The translations under genes were made by a program, and so were the position numbers. Under the pieces are notes generated by a model. It was given only the letters and a program-made list of their open reading frames with translations. It was not told the DNA's origin and ran no database searches. A DNA stretch of 64,000 bases, taken from the NCBI RefSeq assembly GCF_039522585.1, contig NZ_BAAADR010000012.1; one strand, given 5' to 3'. The DNA comes from Bisbaumannia salifodinae. GTDB lineage: Bacteria > Pseudomonadota > Gammaproteobacteria > Pseudomonadales > Halomonadaceae. Below, in pieces: positions 48,348 through 58,292 of the stretch; the first letter of the stretch is position 1; each line of letters begins with the position of its first letter.

Positions 48348-49012
48348 GCGGCCTCCTCATCGGCCACCAGGCGCCCCTCGCGCAGGCGCAGGATGCGATG
48401 GCGCAGGCGGGCGATCAGCGCCAGGTCGTGGCTGGCGATCATCACCGTGGTGCCGATGCGATTGAAGTCCTCGAACAGCGCCATGATATCGGCGGAGAGC
48501 TGGGGATCCAGGTTACCGGTGGGTTCGTCGGCCAGCAGCAGGGCCGGCTTGTTGACCACTGCCCGAGCGATGCCGACCCGCTGCTGCTCGCCCCCGGAGA
48601 GCTCGATGGGCAGCGCCTTCTCGCGGTAGAGCAGGCCCACCTTGTCGAGGGCGGCACGCACCCGACGGGCGACCTCCCGGGGCTCCATGCCCTGGATCTC
48701 CAGCGGCAGGGCCACGTTGGCGAAGACGCTGCGATCGAAGAGCAGCTGGTGATCCTGAAAGACCACGCCGATCTGGCGACGATAGAAGGGCAGCTGGCTG
48801 GCATGCAGGCGTTCGATATCGTGGCCGGCCACCAGCACCCGGCCACGGCTGGGGCGCTCCAGGCGCATGATCAGCCGCAGCAGGGAACTCTTGCCGGCCC
48901 CGGAGTGGCCGGTCAGGAAGACCATCTCGCCACGGCGCACCCGGAAGTCGAGATTGGCCAGCGCCTCGAAGCGCCCGCCATAGCGCTTGCCCACATGCTC
49001 GAAGACGATCAT
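48344..49012 (-). CDS. ftsE: Cell division ATP-binding protein FtsE
   Basis: ABC ATPase partner of FtsX. The 222-residue product has Walker A GHSGAGKSS, the Q-loop VFQDHQLL, the signature LSGGEQQRV, Walker B ALLLADEPTGNLD and the switch histidine in ASHDL. It starts eight bases after ftsY and overlaps ftsX by four bases, so ftsY-ftsE-ftsX are one operon. Confidence 0.98.
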   Translation of the reverse strand: MIVFEHVGKRYGGRFEALANLDFRVRRGEMVFLTGHSGAGKSSLLRLIMRLERPSRGRVLVAGHDIERLHASQLPFYRRQIGVVFQDHQLLFDRSVFANVALPLEIQGMEPREVARRVRAALDKVGLLYREKALPIELSGGEQQRVGIARAVVNKPALLLADEPTGNLDPQLSADIMALFEDFNRIGTTVMIASHDLALIARLRHRILRLREGRLVADEEAA

Positions 49013-49020
49013 CGGCGGGC

Positions 49021-50454
<1,434 letters not shown>

Positions 50455-50507
50455 GGGGTGATCTGACCTCGAGGTCTGAAGAATCGGCTCATCCTACCAC
50501 TGCCAAT

Positions 50508-50772
50508 CATTACTGTGGATGTGGATAAGGCCGGAGGGATACGCTTTCCCCTAACACATCGAACCACATCCTCCTCTTGCCGCCGCCAATCATTACTGTG
50601 GATGTGGATAGCCCGGTGAGATGCCCTCGCCCCTGACACGACGAACCACATCCTCCTCTTGCCGCCGCCGACCATTACTGTGGATGTGGATAGCCCGGTG
50701 AGATGCCCTCGCCCCTGACACGACGAACCACATCCTCCTCTTGCCGCCGCCGACCATTACTGTGGATAAGGC
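50508..50772. repeat. 82-bp tandem repeat with DnaA-box-like motifs
   Basis: This occupies most of the 373-base gap between divergent ftsY and rsmD. Units start at CATTACTG at 50508, 50591, 50673 and 50755 (periods 83, 82, 82). The second and third units are identical, the first is diverged and the fourth partial. Each full unit contains TGTGGAT twice and later CCACATCC, giving internal inverted repeats. Exact complements of TTATCCACA occur at 50520-50528 and 50761-50769. Near matches (8 of 9) occur at 50603-50611 and 50685-50693. I see no convincing promoter core within the repeats. Confidence 0.9.
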
Positions 50773-50827
50773 CGGGGGTGTGACCCCGGCCATGACTATG
50801 GAGAAGCCCGGGGGTACAATCCCGGCC

Positions 50828-51496
50828 ATGACACGACGCTCCTCTTCCCCCTCTCGCCACCGCCGCTCCTCGTCCCGGGGGACTGCCCCAGGGCCTGGCC
50901 CGGGTGGCCGCGGCAAGCTGCGCATCATCGGCGGCGACTATCGCCGTCGCCAGCTGCCGGTGCCCGACAGCCCCGGCCTGCGCCCTACCCCGGATCGGGT
51001 CCGCGAGACCCTGTTCAACTGGCTGACCGGGGTGACGCCCGGCGCCCGGGTGCTGGACCTCTATGCCGGCACCGGCGCCCTGGGGCTGGAGGCGCTCTCC
51101 CGGGGCGCCCGGCAGGCCTGCTTCGTGGAGCGTGAATCCCGGGTGGCCCAGGGCCTGGGCACCAACCTGGAGACCCTGGGGGCTAGCGACCGGGGCCGGG
51201 TCGCGGCCCAGGCCACGGAGGTCTTCCTGGCCGGCCCCGCCACGCCCTTCGACCTGGTCTTCCTCGACCCGCCCTTTCGCCAGGAACTGGCCGAGGCGGC
51301 CTGTGTCGCCCTGGAGGAGAACGGCTGGCTCGCCCCCGAGGCGTGGATCTATGTGGAGGTGGAGCAGGAGCTGGCACTGAGCGTACCGGCCCGCTGGCAG
51401 CTGCATCGGGAGGTCAAGGCCGGCGATACCCTGGGGCGCCTCTACCGACGCCAGGCGCGCCACGCCTCCCCGTCGCCGGCCGGCGACGCTTGCTGA
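50828..51496 (+). CDS. rsmD: 16S rRNA (guanine(966)-N(2))-methyltransferase RsmD
   Basis: Methylates G966 of 16S rRNA. The 222-residue product has the motifs RIIGGDYRRRQLPV, LRPTPDRVRETLFNWL, the SAM motif VLDLYAGTGALGLEALSRGA and the catalytic FLDPPF. Its N terminus has an extra basic, serine-rich stretch (about 25 residues). The ATG at 50828 is one of several in-frame candidates: 50792 and 50741 are open too because a 36-bp duplication repeats the start. None has a good ribosome-binding site. It is divergent from ftsY, the standard position. Confidence 0.94.
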   Translation: MTRRSSSPSRHRRSSSRGTAPGPGPGGRGKLRIIGGDYRRRQLPVPDSPGLRPTPDRVRETLFNWLTGVTPGARVLDLYAGTGALGLEALSRGARQACFVERESRVAQGLGTNLETLGASDRGRVAAQATEVFLAGPATPFDLVFLDPPFRQELAEAACVALEENGWLAPEAWIYVEVEQELALSVPARWQLHREVKAGDTLGRLYRRQARHASPSPAGDAC

Positions 51497-51565
51497 GCCG
51501 CGCCAGCCATCGTACGCTGCGCCCTGTAGGCCCATGCCACACGCTCAGCGATCAGGAGAAACAGG

Positions 51566-51760
51566 ATGAGTATCGAACTCTTCAACCAGCTCGAACAGAA
51601 GGTGTCCCAGGCCGTGGAGGCCCTGGAACTGCTGAAGATGGAAGCCGAGGAGCTGCGCGAAGAAAACAGCCGCCTGAAGCAGGAGCACGACGAGTGGCAG
51701 CGTCGCCTCAGTGGCCTGTTGAGCAAGTTCCAGGAGCTGGACGGCGGAAGTCAGTCCTAA
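51566..51760 (+). CDS. zapB: ZapB-like cell division coiled-coil protein
   Basis: A 64-residue protein that is almost entirely coiled coil, with LEQKVSQAVEALELLKMEAEEL closely resembling the start of ZapB ([22 protein letters not shown] in E. coli) and a WQRRLSGLLSKFQEL end. ZapB binds ZapA at the FtsZ ring. E. coli ZapB is 81 residues, so this is slightly shorter. AGGA lies upstream of ATG 51566. Its last codons overlap the end of convergent rimI by four bases. Confidence 0.8.
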   Translation: MSIELFNQLEQKVSQAVEALELLKMEAEELREENSRLKQEHDEWQRRLSGLLSKFQELDGGSQS

Positions 51761-52227
51761 GCCGTCTCCTTCGCGGGCGCCAGCGCGAGCGACATCAGCA
51801 CGGCGTCCTCCCGGGGCGCCCCCGCCTCACCGGGATAGTAGCCCCGGCGACGCCCATCCTCGCTGAAGCCGGCGGCCCGATAGAGCGCCAGGGCCGGCGC
51901 ATTGCCGGCCCGCACCTCCAGCAGCAGCCGCTCGCTCTCCCACCCTTTCGCCGTCGCGATCACCTCCGCCAGTAGCCGCCGGGCCAGGCCAAGACGCCGC
52001 GCCTGGGGCGACACCGTGATGGCCTGCAGCTCCGCCTCGAAGGGCAAGCGGTAGACGATCGCCTGCCCCAGCAGTGCCTCCCCATCACGAATCCCCCAGA
52101 CCCGGGCCGCCTCGTCCTCCAGGGCCGCGGCCAGCTGGTGCTCGCTCCAGGGATAAGGTTGCCCGGCCCGTTCCAGGGCCAGCAGGGCCGACAGGTCCGC
52201 CCGCGCCAGGCGTATCGGCTCAGGCAT
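51757..52227 (-). CDS. rimI: Ribosomal protein S18 alanine N-acetyltransferase
   Basis: GNAT-family enzyme that acetylates the N terminus of S18 in E. coli. The 156-residue product has LERAGQPYPWSEHQL near the start, the acetyl-CoA loop VSPQARRLGLARRLL, and the C-terminal LEVRAGNAPALALYRAAGF-like segment. It overlaps the upstream holD-like gene by eight bases, as holD and rimI do in E. coli, which supports both assignments. Confidence 0.94.
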   Translation of the reverse strand: MPEPIRLARADLSALLALERAGQPYPWSEHQLAAALEDEAARVWGIRDGEALLGQAIVYRLPFEAELQAITVSPQARRLGLARRLLAEVIATAKGWESERLLLEVRAGNAPALALYRAAGFSEDGRRRGYYPGEAGAPREDAVLMSLALAPAKETA

Positions 52228-53020
52228 CGCCGTCCTCCCCGGCCGACCAGGCCTGGCCCAGGGCCCGCAGCCGCGGCCAGAGGGCCCGCTTGGCCTCGCC
52301 GTCCCCGGCCAGCTCGGCGAGACTCGGCCCCTGCCAGGCCGGCAATGCCAGGCCCTCGCTGCGCTCGGCGTCGATGGCCAGCACCCGGCTCAGCTCCGGC
52401 GAGGGCCCGAAGACCAGCAGTCGCTCCGGGTGCCAGCCGCGCCCGGCGATAAAGGCCTTGAGCCCCTCCCGGGCCTCCTCCAGGGGGGCCTCCACCGGCA
52501 ACCCCTCCATCATTGGCCAGTCGAAGCGCTGGAAGGCCGGCGCCACCAGAGGCAAGCCGGCGGCGCGCCCCAGGTTATTCAGCAGTCGCTGCTGCATGGC
52601 ATCCGGGGCCTCGGGCAAGAGCACCAGCCAGCGCCCCTCCAGGGCCATCAGTTGCACGGAGAAGCGCAACGCCTGCGGGGGGTCCGTCGAGGCGGAGGGG
52701 TCGGCGGGTTGGGGCTGGGGCTCCGACGGCTTGGCAGCCGGGGCCTGAGGGGCCTCGCCCAACAAGGCCTTGGCCCGCCCCGGCCCGGCCGTCGCCTCGG
52801 GAGATGCCTTGGGCGTCGCCTCGGGGGACTCGCGACGTGGCGCCGCGGGCTCCTGCAGCAAAGCCTGCAAACGGGCCTGGGGCGCCTGAGCCGGGACCGG
52901 CGCCTCCTCGGGCCAGTCGCAGGCCGGGGTTTCTGCCGCCCCGGGCAGCCGATAGCGGGCCGTCCAGGCGGTCAGCCCCATGGCCTCCAGGTACTGGAGG
53001 CGCTGCGGTTCGTTGATCAC
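52220..53020 (-). CDS. HolD-like protein, probable DNA polymerase III psi subunit with long linker
   Basis: A 266-residue protein starting with GTG at 53020, which overlaps the bolA stop (GTGA). The N-terminal part (RLQYLEAMGLTAWTARYRLPGA) resembles the start of E. coli HolD. The C-terminal part (PSLAELAGDGEAKRALWPRL) resembles HolD's C-terminal ALTDLRANPTARAALW segment. Between them lies a proline/alanine-rich insert of roughly 80 residues and an added globular region. HolD is 137 residues in E. coli. Overlap with rimI matches the E. coli holD-rimI pair. The assignment is by remote similarity and context. Confidence 0.65.
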   Translation of the reverse strand: MINEPQRLQYLEAMGLTAWTARYRLPGAAETPACDWPEEAPVPAQAPQARLQALLQEPAAPRRESPEATPKASPEATAGPGRAKALLGEAPQAPAAKPSEPQPQPADPSASTDPPQALRFSVQLMALEGRWLVLLPEAPDAMQQRLLNNLGRAAGLPLVAPAFQRFDWPMMEGLPVEAPLEEAREGLKAFIAGRGWHPERLLVFGPSPELSRVLAIDAERSEGLALPAWQGPSLAELAGDGEAKRALWPRLRALGQAWSAGEDGDA

Positions 53021-53325
53021 CGGCCGCCGCCGCGACAGTTCGGGGAATCGGGCCGCTCGCCACCCCGGGCGGCCCACTCCTCCGGGGTGTAGGGATGCAA
53101 GGCCAGGGCATGAACGGGCCCGGCCAGCTCATCGGCCAACAGGGCATAGATCTGCTGATGGCGCTTGACCGGCAGCATGCCGCCGAAGCGCTCGGAGACC
53201 AGGGTCACCTTGAAGTGCGTCTCGGAGTTCGGCGGCACATGGTGCTTGTGACTCTCGTTCTCCACCACCAGCACGCTGGGCTCGAGGGCCTGGAGTTTCG
53301 CTTCGATGGACGCCTGTACGCTCAT
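53017..53325 (-). CDS. bolA: BolA family protein
   Basis: A 102-residue BolA protein, linked to monothiol glutaredoxins and iron-sulfur trafficking and to stress morphology. Motifs are VENESHKHHVPPNSETHFKV with the conserved histidines and GMLPVKRHQQIYALL with the DNA/ligand-binding region; the family C-terminal HALALHPYTPEEW is present. Start ATG 53325 removes 15 unlike residues. It is co-directional with holD-like and rimI, with a stop-start overlap. Confidence 0.94.
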   Translation of the reverse strand: MSVQASIEAKLQALEPSVLVVENESHKHHVPPNSETHFKVTLVSERFGGMLPVKRHQQIYALLADELAGPVHALALHPYTPEEWAARGGERPDSPNCRGGGR

Positions 53326-53366
53326 GGGAGCCTCGCTTGGGGAGATGGAAAGGACCTCCATTGTAC

Positions 53367-54773
53367 TCATTCGGCCAGGCTCCGACGATGGGCCTCGCGA
53401 CGTGCCGTACCACTCAGGGGCAGGCGCCGCAGGCTGGCCAGCAGCGCCAGCAGGCAGGCCAGGCAGCCCAGCCAGAGGGTGGTCTGCACCGAGGCCAGCC
53501 AGCCGGTGGCCAGCACCAGGCCGACCACGGCGACCCCCAGGGACTGCCCCAGGGTACGGGTGGTGCTCATCACCCCGGAGGCGTTGGCACTGCGCGCCCG
53601 AGGCACGCTGCTCATCAGTTCACGGTTGTTGGGGGCCTGGAAGAGGCCGAAGCCCAGGCCGCACAGCGCCATGCGCCACAGGCTATCGGCGAGGCTCGCC
53701 TCGGGCCCCAGCAGCGCCAGGGCCGCCAGGCCGCCCATCAGCAATCCCAGGCCGGTGCTGGCCAGCAGGGCCGGATTGAAGCGGTCCGCCAGGCGTCCGG
53801 CCAGGGGCGCGGTCAGCATGATGGTCAGCGGCCAGGGGGTGAAGAGCCAGGCGGTCTGCAGGGGCGAGTAACCCAGCTCCTTCTGGTAGTAGAAGGAGAG
53901 CGCCACGAAGACCAGCCCCTGGGCGATAAAGGTCAACCCCTGGGCCTGGATCCCCAGGGCGAAGCGCGGCTCGCGAAAGAGCCCCAGCGGCAGCAGCGGG
54001 TGGCGGGCGCGACGCTGGCGAACCAGGAAGCCACCGCCACAGGCCAGGCTCAGGGCCAGCAGCGCCAGGCCCCAGGCGTCGCCATGGCCCAGGGCATCCA
54101 TGGCCAGGAAGAAGCTCACCAGCATGGCCGCCGAGAGCAGCGCCCCGGCCAGGTCGAAACCGCCCTGTCGGCGCGGCTCGGCAGGTAGCGCCCGCCAGGC
54201 CACCGCGGCGGCGATCAGCCCCAGGGGCACATTGAGGGCGAACAGCCAGGGCCAGTCGGCGATGGCCAGCACCAGCCCGCCCAGGGCCGGCCCCGAGGCG
54301 TAGCCCACCGCCACCACCATGGCGCTGAAGCCCATAGCCGCCCCCAGCAGCCGCGAGGGGAAGACCTGGCGATAGAGGGAGGGGCCGATGGAGAGGGTGG
54401 CGGCGGCACCCAGCCCCTGCAGGGCGCGGAACAGCAGCAAGGCCTCCAATTGGCTGGAGAGGGCGGCGCCCAGGGAGGCGGCGGAGAACAGCAGCAGCCC
54501 CAGGATATAGAGCCGGCGGCGACTGAGCAGCTCGCTCAGGGCGGCGCACAGCAGCAGGCTGGCGCCACACACCAGTTGGAAGCTGGTGACCACCCACACC
54601 GCCCGGGCCTCGGAGATGGCCAGGTCGCGGGCAATGGAGGGCAGGGCCACGTTGATCATGGTGACATCCACCACCGTGATCAGGGTGCCCAGCACCAGGG
54701 TCAATACGGCCAGGCGGCGCTCGGGCCCCGGCAGGCCGTCGTCGCCGGGGCGGGTGGAGAAGAGTCGGCTCAT
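53367..54773 (-). CDS. MFS transporter, DHA2-type drug exporter
   Basis: A 468-residue membrane protein with about 14 predicted helices. It carries the first-loop and helix-1 pattern LGTLITVVDVTMINVALPSI, the motif RALQGLGAAATLSIGPSL and GPALGGLVLA, all typical of the 14-helix DHA2 drug:proton antiporter family (EmrB/QacA-like). The substrate is unknown. No membrane-fusion partner gene is adjacent, so it is probably a single-component exporter. Start ATG 54773 (MSRLFSTRPG) is preferred over one eight codons upstream. Confidence 0.9.
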   Translation of the reverse strand: MSRLFSTRPGDDGLPGPERRLAVLTLVLGTLITVVDVTMINVALPSIARDLAISEARAVWVVTSFQLVCGASLLLCAALSELLSRRRLYILGLLLFSAASLGAALSSQLEALLLFRALQGLGAAATLSIGPSLYRQVFPSRLLGAAMGFSAMVVAVGYASGPALGGLVLAIADWPWLFALNVPLGLIAAAVAWRALPAEPRRQGGFDLAGALLSAAMLVSFFLAMDALGHGDAWGLALLALSLACGGGFLVRQRRARHPLLPLGLFREPRFALGIQAQGLTFIAQGLVFVALSFYYQKELGYSPLQTAWLFTPWPLTIMLTAPLAGRLADRFNPALLASTGLGLLMGGLAALALLGPEASLADSLWRMALCGLGFGLFQAPNNRELMSSVPRARSANASGVMSTTRTLGQSLGVAVVGLVLATGWLASVQTTLWLGCLACLLALLASLRRLPLSGTARREAHRRSLAE

Positions 54774-54799
54774 GGGCTTCCGTTTATGCCAGCGCAACG

Positions 54800-54823
54800 A
54801 AAAGACCGGCCGCGGCCGGTCTT
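54800..54823 (-). terminator. Terminator between the unknown gene and the MFS gene
   Basis: A perfect 10-bp stem (AAGACCGGCC with its complement) with a 2-base centre, followed on the minus strand by TTTTC. It lies 38 bases after the stop of the upstream unknown gene. Confidence 0.75.
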
Positions 54824-54860
54824 GGAAGACGGTGAGACGACCCGCTTAGGAGGCTGTCTC

Positions 54861-55247
54861 CTAGTCCGGGTCGGTCTCCATCAGCAGGGCATCGTCGAAC
54901 TCAGAGATCTCCAGGGGCGCCTCGTCGTCCAGGTCCATGGCCAGGTAGCTGTGCTCAACCCGCAGGAAACGCTGGAAGAGCGCCCAGTCGAGGGTCTCGG
55001 GCCAGAGGCGCTCGTCCTCTTCCCAGGCCCGCAGCTCGGTCTCGAGGATCTCCAGGTAACGCTCCCGCACGAAGGCCTGTAGGGCCTCCGGGGTATCCAT
55101 CTCGGGGATCAGGTAGACGGTGCTCTCCCGATCGACATCATCGAGGGTCAGGTCATCCTCGCCCACCGTGGGCTCCAGGGAGTTGATCCAGTCCAGGAAG
55201 GGCTGGGTCGGCTTGACGCTCAGGGCGGAGCGGTTGAGCAGTTTCAT
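54861..55247 (-). CDS. Conserved hypothetical acidic protein
   Basis: A 128-residue acidic protein starting MKLLNRSALSVKPTQPFLDWINSLEP. It has a tryptophan-rich middle (LRAWEEDERLWPETLDWALFQRFL) and an Asp/Glu-rich end (EISEFDDALLMETDPD). There is no signal peptide or membrane segment. I recognise the pattern of a conserved gammaproteobacterial protein but know no function. It has an AGGAG ribosome-binding site and its own terminator, and lies between the MFS gene and lysS on the same strand. Confidence 0.82.
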   Translation of the reverse strand: MKLLNRSALSVKPTQPFLDWINSLEPTVGEDDLTLDDVDRESTVYLIPEMDTPEALQAFVRERYLEILETELRAWEEDERLWPETLDWALFQRFLRVEHSYLAMDLDDEAPLEISEFDDALLMETDPD

Positions 55248-55364
55248 CGCACTCTCCTCGATGACGATTCCTGGGCATTATGGGCGCAAGGCCCCCCGGT
55301 TACCAATACTTCCCGACCCGGTTCATGCGCCCCCTCACGGTCGCGGAAGGAGGCGCGGCTCCTT

Positions 55365-56915
55365 TTACTCCACCTCGGGGCGCATGGCCGGGAACAGCAA
55401 CACATCGCGGATCGAGGCGCTGTCGGTAAGCAGCATCACCAGGCGGTCGATACCGATGCCCTCACCGGCGGTGGGCGGCAGGCCGTATTCGAGGGCGCGC
55501 ACATAGTCGGCGTCGTAATACATCGCCTCGTCGTCGCCGGCCTCCTTCTCGGCCACCTGCTCGCGGAAGCGCTCGGCCTGGTCCTCGGCGTCGTTGAGCT
55601 CGGAGAAGCCGTTGGCGATCTCGCGGCCGCCGACGAAGAACTCGAAGCGCTCGGTGACGAAGGGGTTCGAATCCTTGCGCCGCGCCAGCGGGCTCACCTC
55701 GGTGGGATACTCGGTGATAAAGGTGGGCTGCTGGAGGCGGTGTTCCACGGTCTTCTCGAAGATCTCGATCTGGATCTTGCCCAGGCCCCAGCCATCCTTG
55801 ACGTCGATATCCAGGCGCTCGGCGATCTGGCGGGCGGCGGCCTCATCGGCCAGCGCCTCGGCGTGGATCTCCGGGTTGTACTCGAGAATCGAGTCGAAGA
55901 CGCTCAGGCGGCGCAGCGGCTGGCCGAAGTCATACTCGAAGGTCTCCAGCACCTCGCCGTCGCGGCTACGCACGGTGTTGACCACGGTGGTGGTACCCAG
56001 CACCTCCTGAGTCAGGGTGCGCAGCATCGCCTCGGTGAGGTCCATCAGGTCGTTATAGTCCGCGTAGGCCTGATAGAACTCGATCATGGTGAACTCGGGG
56101 TTGTGCCGAGTGGAGAGGCCTTCGTTGCGGAAGTTGCGGTTGATCTCGAAGACCTTCTCGAAGCCCCCCACCACCAGGCGCTTGAGGTAGAGCTCCGGGG
56201 CGATGCGCAGGTACATATCCAGGTCCAGCGCATTGTGGTGGGTGATAAAGGGGCGCGCCGTGGCGCCACCGGGGATCGGCTGCAGCATGGGGGTCTCCAC
56301 CTCCATGAAGCCGCGGGCCTCGAAGAAGCGGCGCATGGCGCTGATCACCCCGGCGCGGGTCGCGAAGACCTGGCGCGAGTCGGGGTTCATGATCAGGTCC
56401 ACGTAGCGCTGGCGGTAGCGCGCCTCCATGTCGGTGAGGCCGTGGAACTTGTCGGGCAGCGGGCGCAGGCTCTTGGTGAGCAGCCTGGCCTCTTCCATCA
56501 TCACATAGAGGTCGCCCTTGCCGGACTTGTGGACCGGCCCGCGCCCGGCGACGATATCGCCGATATCCCAGCCCTTGACGTCCTCGAGCACCTCGGCCGG
56601 CAGCCCCTTCTTGTCGACATAAAGCTGGATCTGCCCGGAGACGTCCTGGATGACGATAAAGGGACCACGCTTGCGCATGATGCGCCCGGCCACCGCCGCC
56701 CGGCGCCCCAGCGCCTCGAGCTCCTCCTTCGCCTTGTCGCCGAGCTCGGCCATCAGCTCGGCGGCCTGGCTGTCACGGCGGAAATCGTTGGGGAAGGCAC
56801 TGGCCCCCTGGGCAACGGCCTTCTCGCGGCGCGCGGCCAGCTTGGCGCGGCGCTCGGCGATCAGGTGGTTCTCGTCCTGCTGGGGGCTATCCGTGGAGGG
56901 GCTCTGGTTGGCCAT
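55365..56915 (-). CDS. lysS: Lysyl-tRNA synthetase, class II
   Basis: Charges tRNA-Lys. The 516-residue product has an N-terminal OB-fold anticodon-binding domain (VAGRIMRKRGPFIVIQD) and the three class II motifs: motif 1 around RGFMEVETPMLQPI, motif 2 FRNEGLSTRHNPEFT, and motif 3 GEGIGIDRLVML. Start ATG 56915 (MANQSPSTDSPQQ) gives the family length. It follows prfB, the conserved prfB-lysS pair. Confidence 0.97.
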   Translation of the reverse strand: MANQSPSTDSPQQDENHLIAERRAKLAARREKAVAQGASAFPNDFRRDSQAAELMAELGDKAKEELEALGRRAAVAGRIMRKRGPFIVIQDVSGQIQLYVDKKGLPAEVLEDVKGWDIGDIVAGRGPVHKSGKGDLYVMMEEARLLTKSLRPLPDKFHGLTDMEARYRQRYVDLIMNPDSRQVFATRAGVISAMRRFFEARGFMEVETPMLQPIPGGATARPFITHHNALDLDMYLRIAPELYLKRLVVGGFEKVFEINRNFRNEGLSTRHNPEFTMIEFYQAYADYNDLMDLTEAMLRTLTQEVLGTTTVVNTVRSRDGEVLETFEYDFGQPLRRLSVFDSILEYNPEIHAEALADEAAARQIAERLDIDVKDGWGLGKIQIEIFEKTVEHRLQQPTFITEYPTEVSPLARRKDSNPFVTERFEFFVGGREIANGFSELNDAEDQAERFREQVAEKEAGDDEAMYYDADYVRALEYGLPPTAGEGIGIDRLVMLLTDSASIRDVLLFPAMRPEVE

Positions 56916-57009
56916 ATCGCTACCTGTAGTCGAGTTAAGCAAAGAGGGCGGCGGAGCGGTGAAACGGCCGATCACGGCGAGGCCACCGCCCCGCCGCGAT
57001 GGGCGAGGG

Positions 57010-58108
57010 TCAGAGACCCTGTTTAAGGCTGGCTTCGATAAACTGATCCAGGTCGCCGTCCAGCACCTTATCGCAGTTGCTGGTCTGCACCCCGGTGCGC
57101 AGGTCCTTGATGCGCTGATCATCCAGCACATAGGAGCGGATCTGGCTGCCCCAGCCGATATCGGCCTTGGACTCTTCCGCTTCCTGCTTGGCGGCGTTGC
57201 GCTTCTGCATCTCGTGTTCCCACAGCTTCGCCTTGAGCTGTTTCATGGCGAAGTCGCGGTTGGCGTGCTGGCTGCGCTGGCTCTGACAGGCCACCACGAT
57301 GCCGGTGGGCTCGTGGGTGATACGCACCGCCGAGTCGGTGGTGTTGACGTGCTGACCGCCGGCACCGCTGGAGCGATAGGTATCGACCCGCAGGTCCGCC
57401 GGGTTGATCTCCACCTCGAAGCTGTCATCCACCTCCGGCGACAGGAACACCGAGGCGAAGGAGGTGTGACGCCGGCCACCGGAGTCGAAGGGACTCTTGC
57501 GCACCAGGCGGTGCACCCCGGTCTCGGTGCGCAGCCAGCCGAAGGCGTAGTCGCCCTGGACATGGATGGTCGCCGACTTGATACCCGCCACCTCGCCGGC
57601 GGAGGCCTCGATGATCTCGGCCTTGAAGCCATGATGCTCGGCCCAGCGCAGGTACATGCGCAGCAGGATATTGGCCCAGTCCTGGGCCTCGGTGCCGCCG
57701 GAGCCGGCCTGGATATCCAGGTAGGCGTTGTTCTCGTCCATCTCGCCGGAGAACATGCGCCGAAACTCGAGTTTCTCCAGGGCCGCCTGGAGCCCCTCGA
57801 GCTCCTTGCGCACCTCGTCGACGGTGGCCTCGTCCTCCTCCATCTCGGCCAGCTCCAGCAGGTCACGGCTATCGCCGAGGCCCTGATCGAGCTCGTCGAT
57901 GGTCTGGACGATCTGCTCCAGGGAGGCGCGCTCCTTGCCGAGCTTCTGGGCGTAGTCCGGGTCGTTCCAGACGTTGGGGTCTTCCAGCTCGCGGGAGACT
58001 TCTTCTAGCCGATCCTTGCGTTCGGCATAGTCAAAGATACCCCCTCAGGACGTCTGTCCGCTCGGACAGGTCCTTGATCAGGTTATGAATGGGATTGGTT
58101 TCCAGCAT
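57010..58108 (-). CDS. prfB: Peptide chain release factor 2, with programmed +1 frameshift
   Basis: Release factor for UGA and UAA. Translation starts at ATG 58108 (MLETNPIHNL), runs 25 codons, meets an in-frame TGA at 58033-58031 and must shift +1 to continue (GAC TAT GCC) to the stop at 57010. This gives 365 residues, exactly the E. coli length. The shift site AGGGGG TAT CTT TGA C has the internal Shine-Dalgarno and slippery CTT of the classic autoregulatory site. Later motifs are the anticodon-like SPF (KSPFDSGGRRH) and catalytic GGQ (SGAGGQHVN). lysS follows. Confidence 0.97.
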
Positions 58109-58246
58109 AGGGGCGTCTCGCCTGAATCTGCGGTGAACAAGCGGCCACCCGGCCCCGGCGGGTGGCCAGGGCGGGGTGGCGCGGAAAGGGCATTATTGTA
58201 GCGAACCTGGCGCCGGGCCGCATCCGCCACGATGCCCCCTAACGTC

Positions 58247-58272
58247 AGGAGCCCGGCCGGGGCCGGGCTCCT
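58247..58272 (-). terminator. GC-rich hairpin after fadL
   Basis: A perfect 12-bp stem (AGGAGCCCGGCC with its complement) and 2-base centre, 20 bases after the fadL stop on the minus strand. There is no T-run. Confidence 0.5.
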
Positions 58273-58292
58273 AGTTCGTCGGGCGACGAGGC

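Noticed and set aside
50508..50772. CRISPR-like array
   Set aside because: The 82-bp units are contiguous tandem repeats with no unique spacers and no cas genes nearby.
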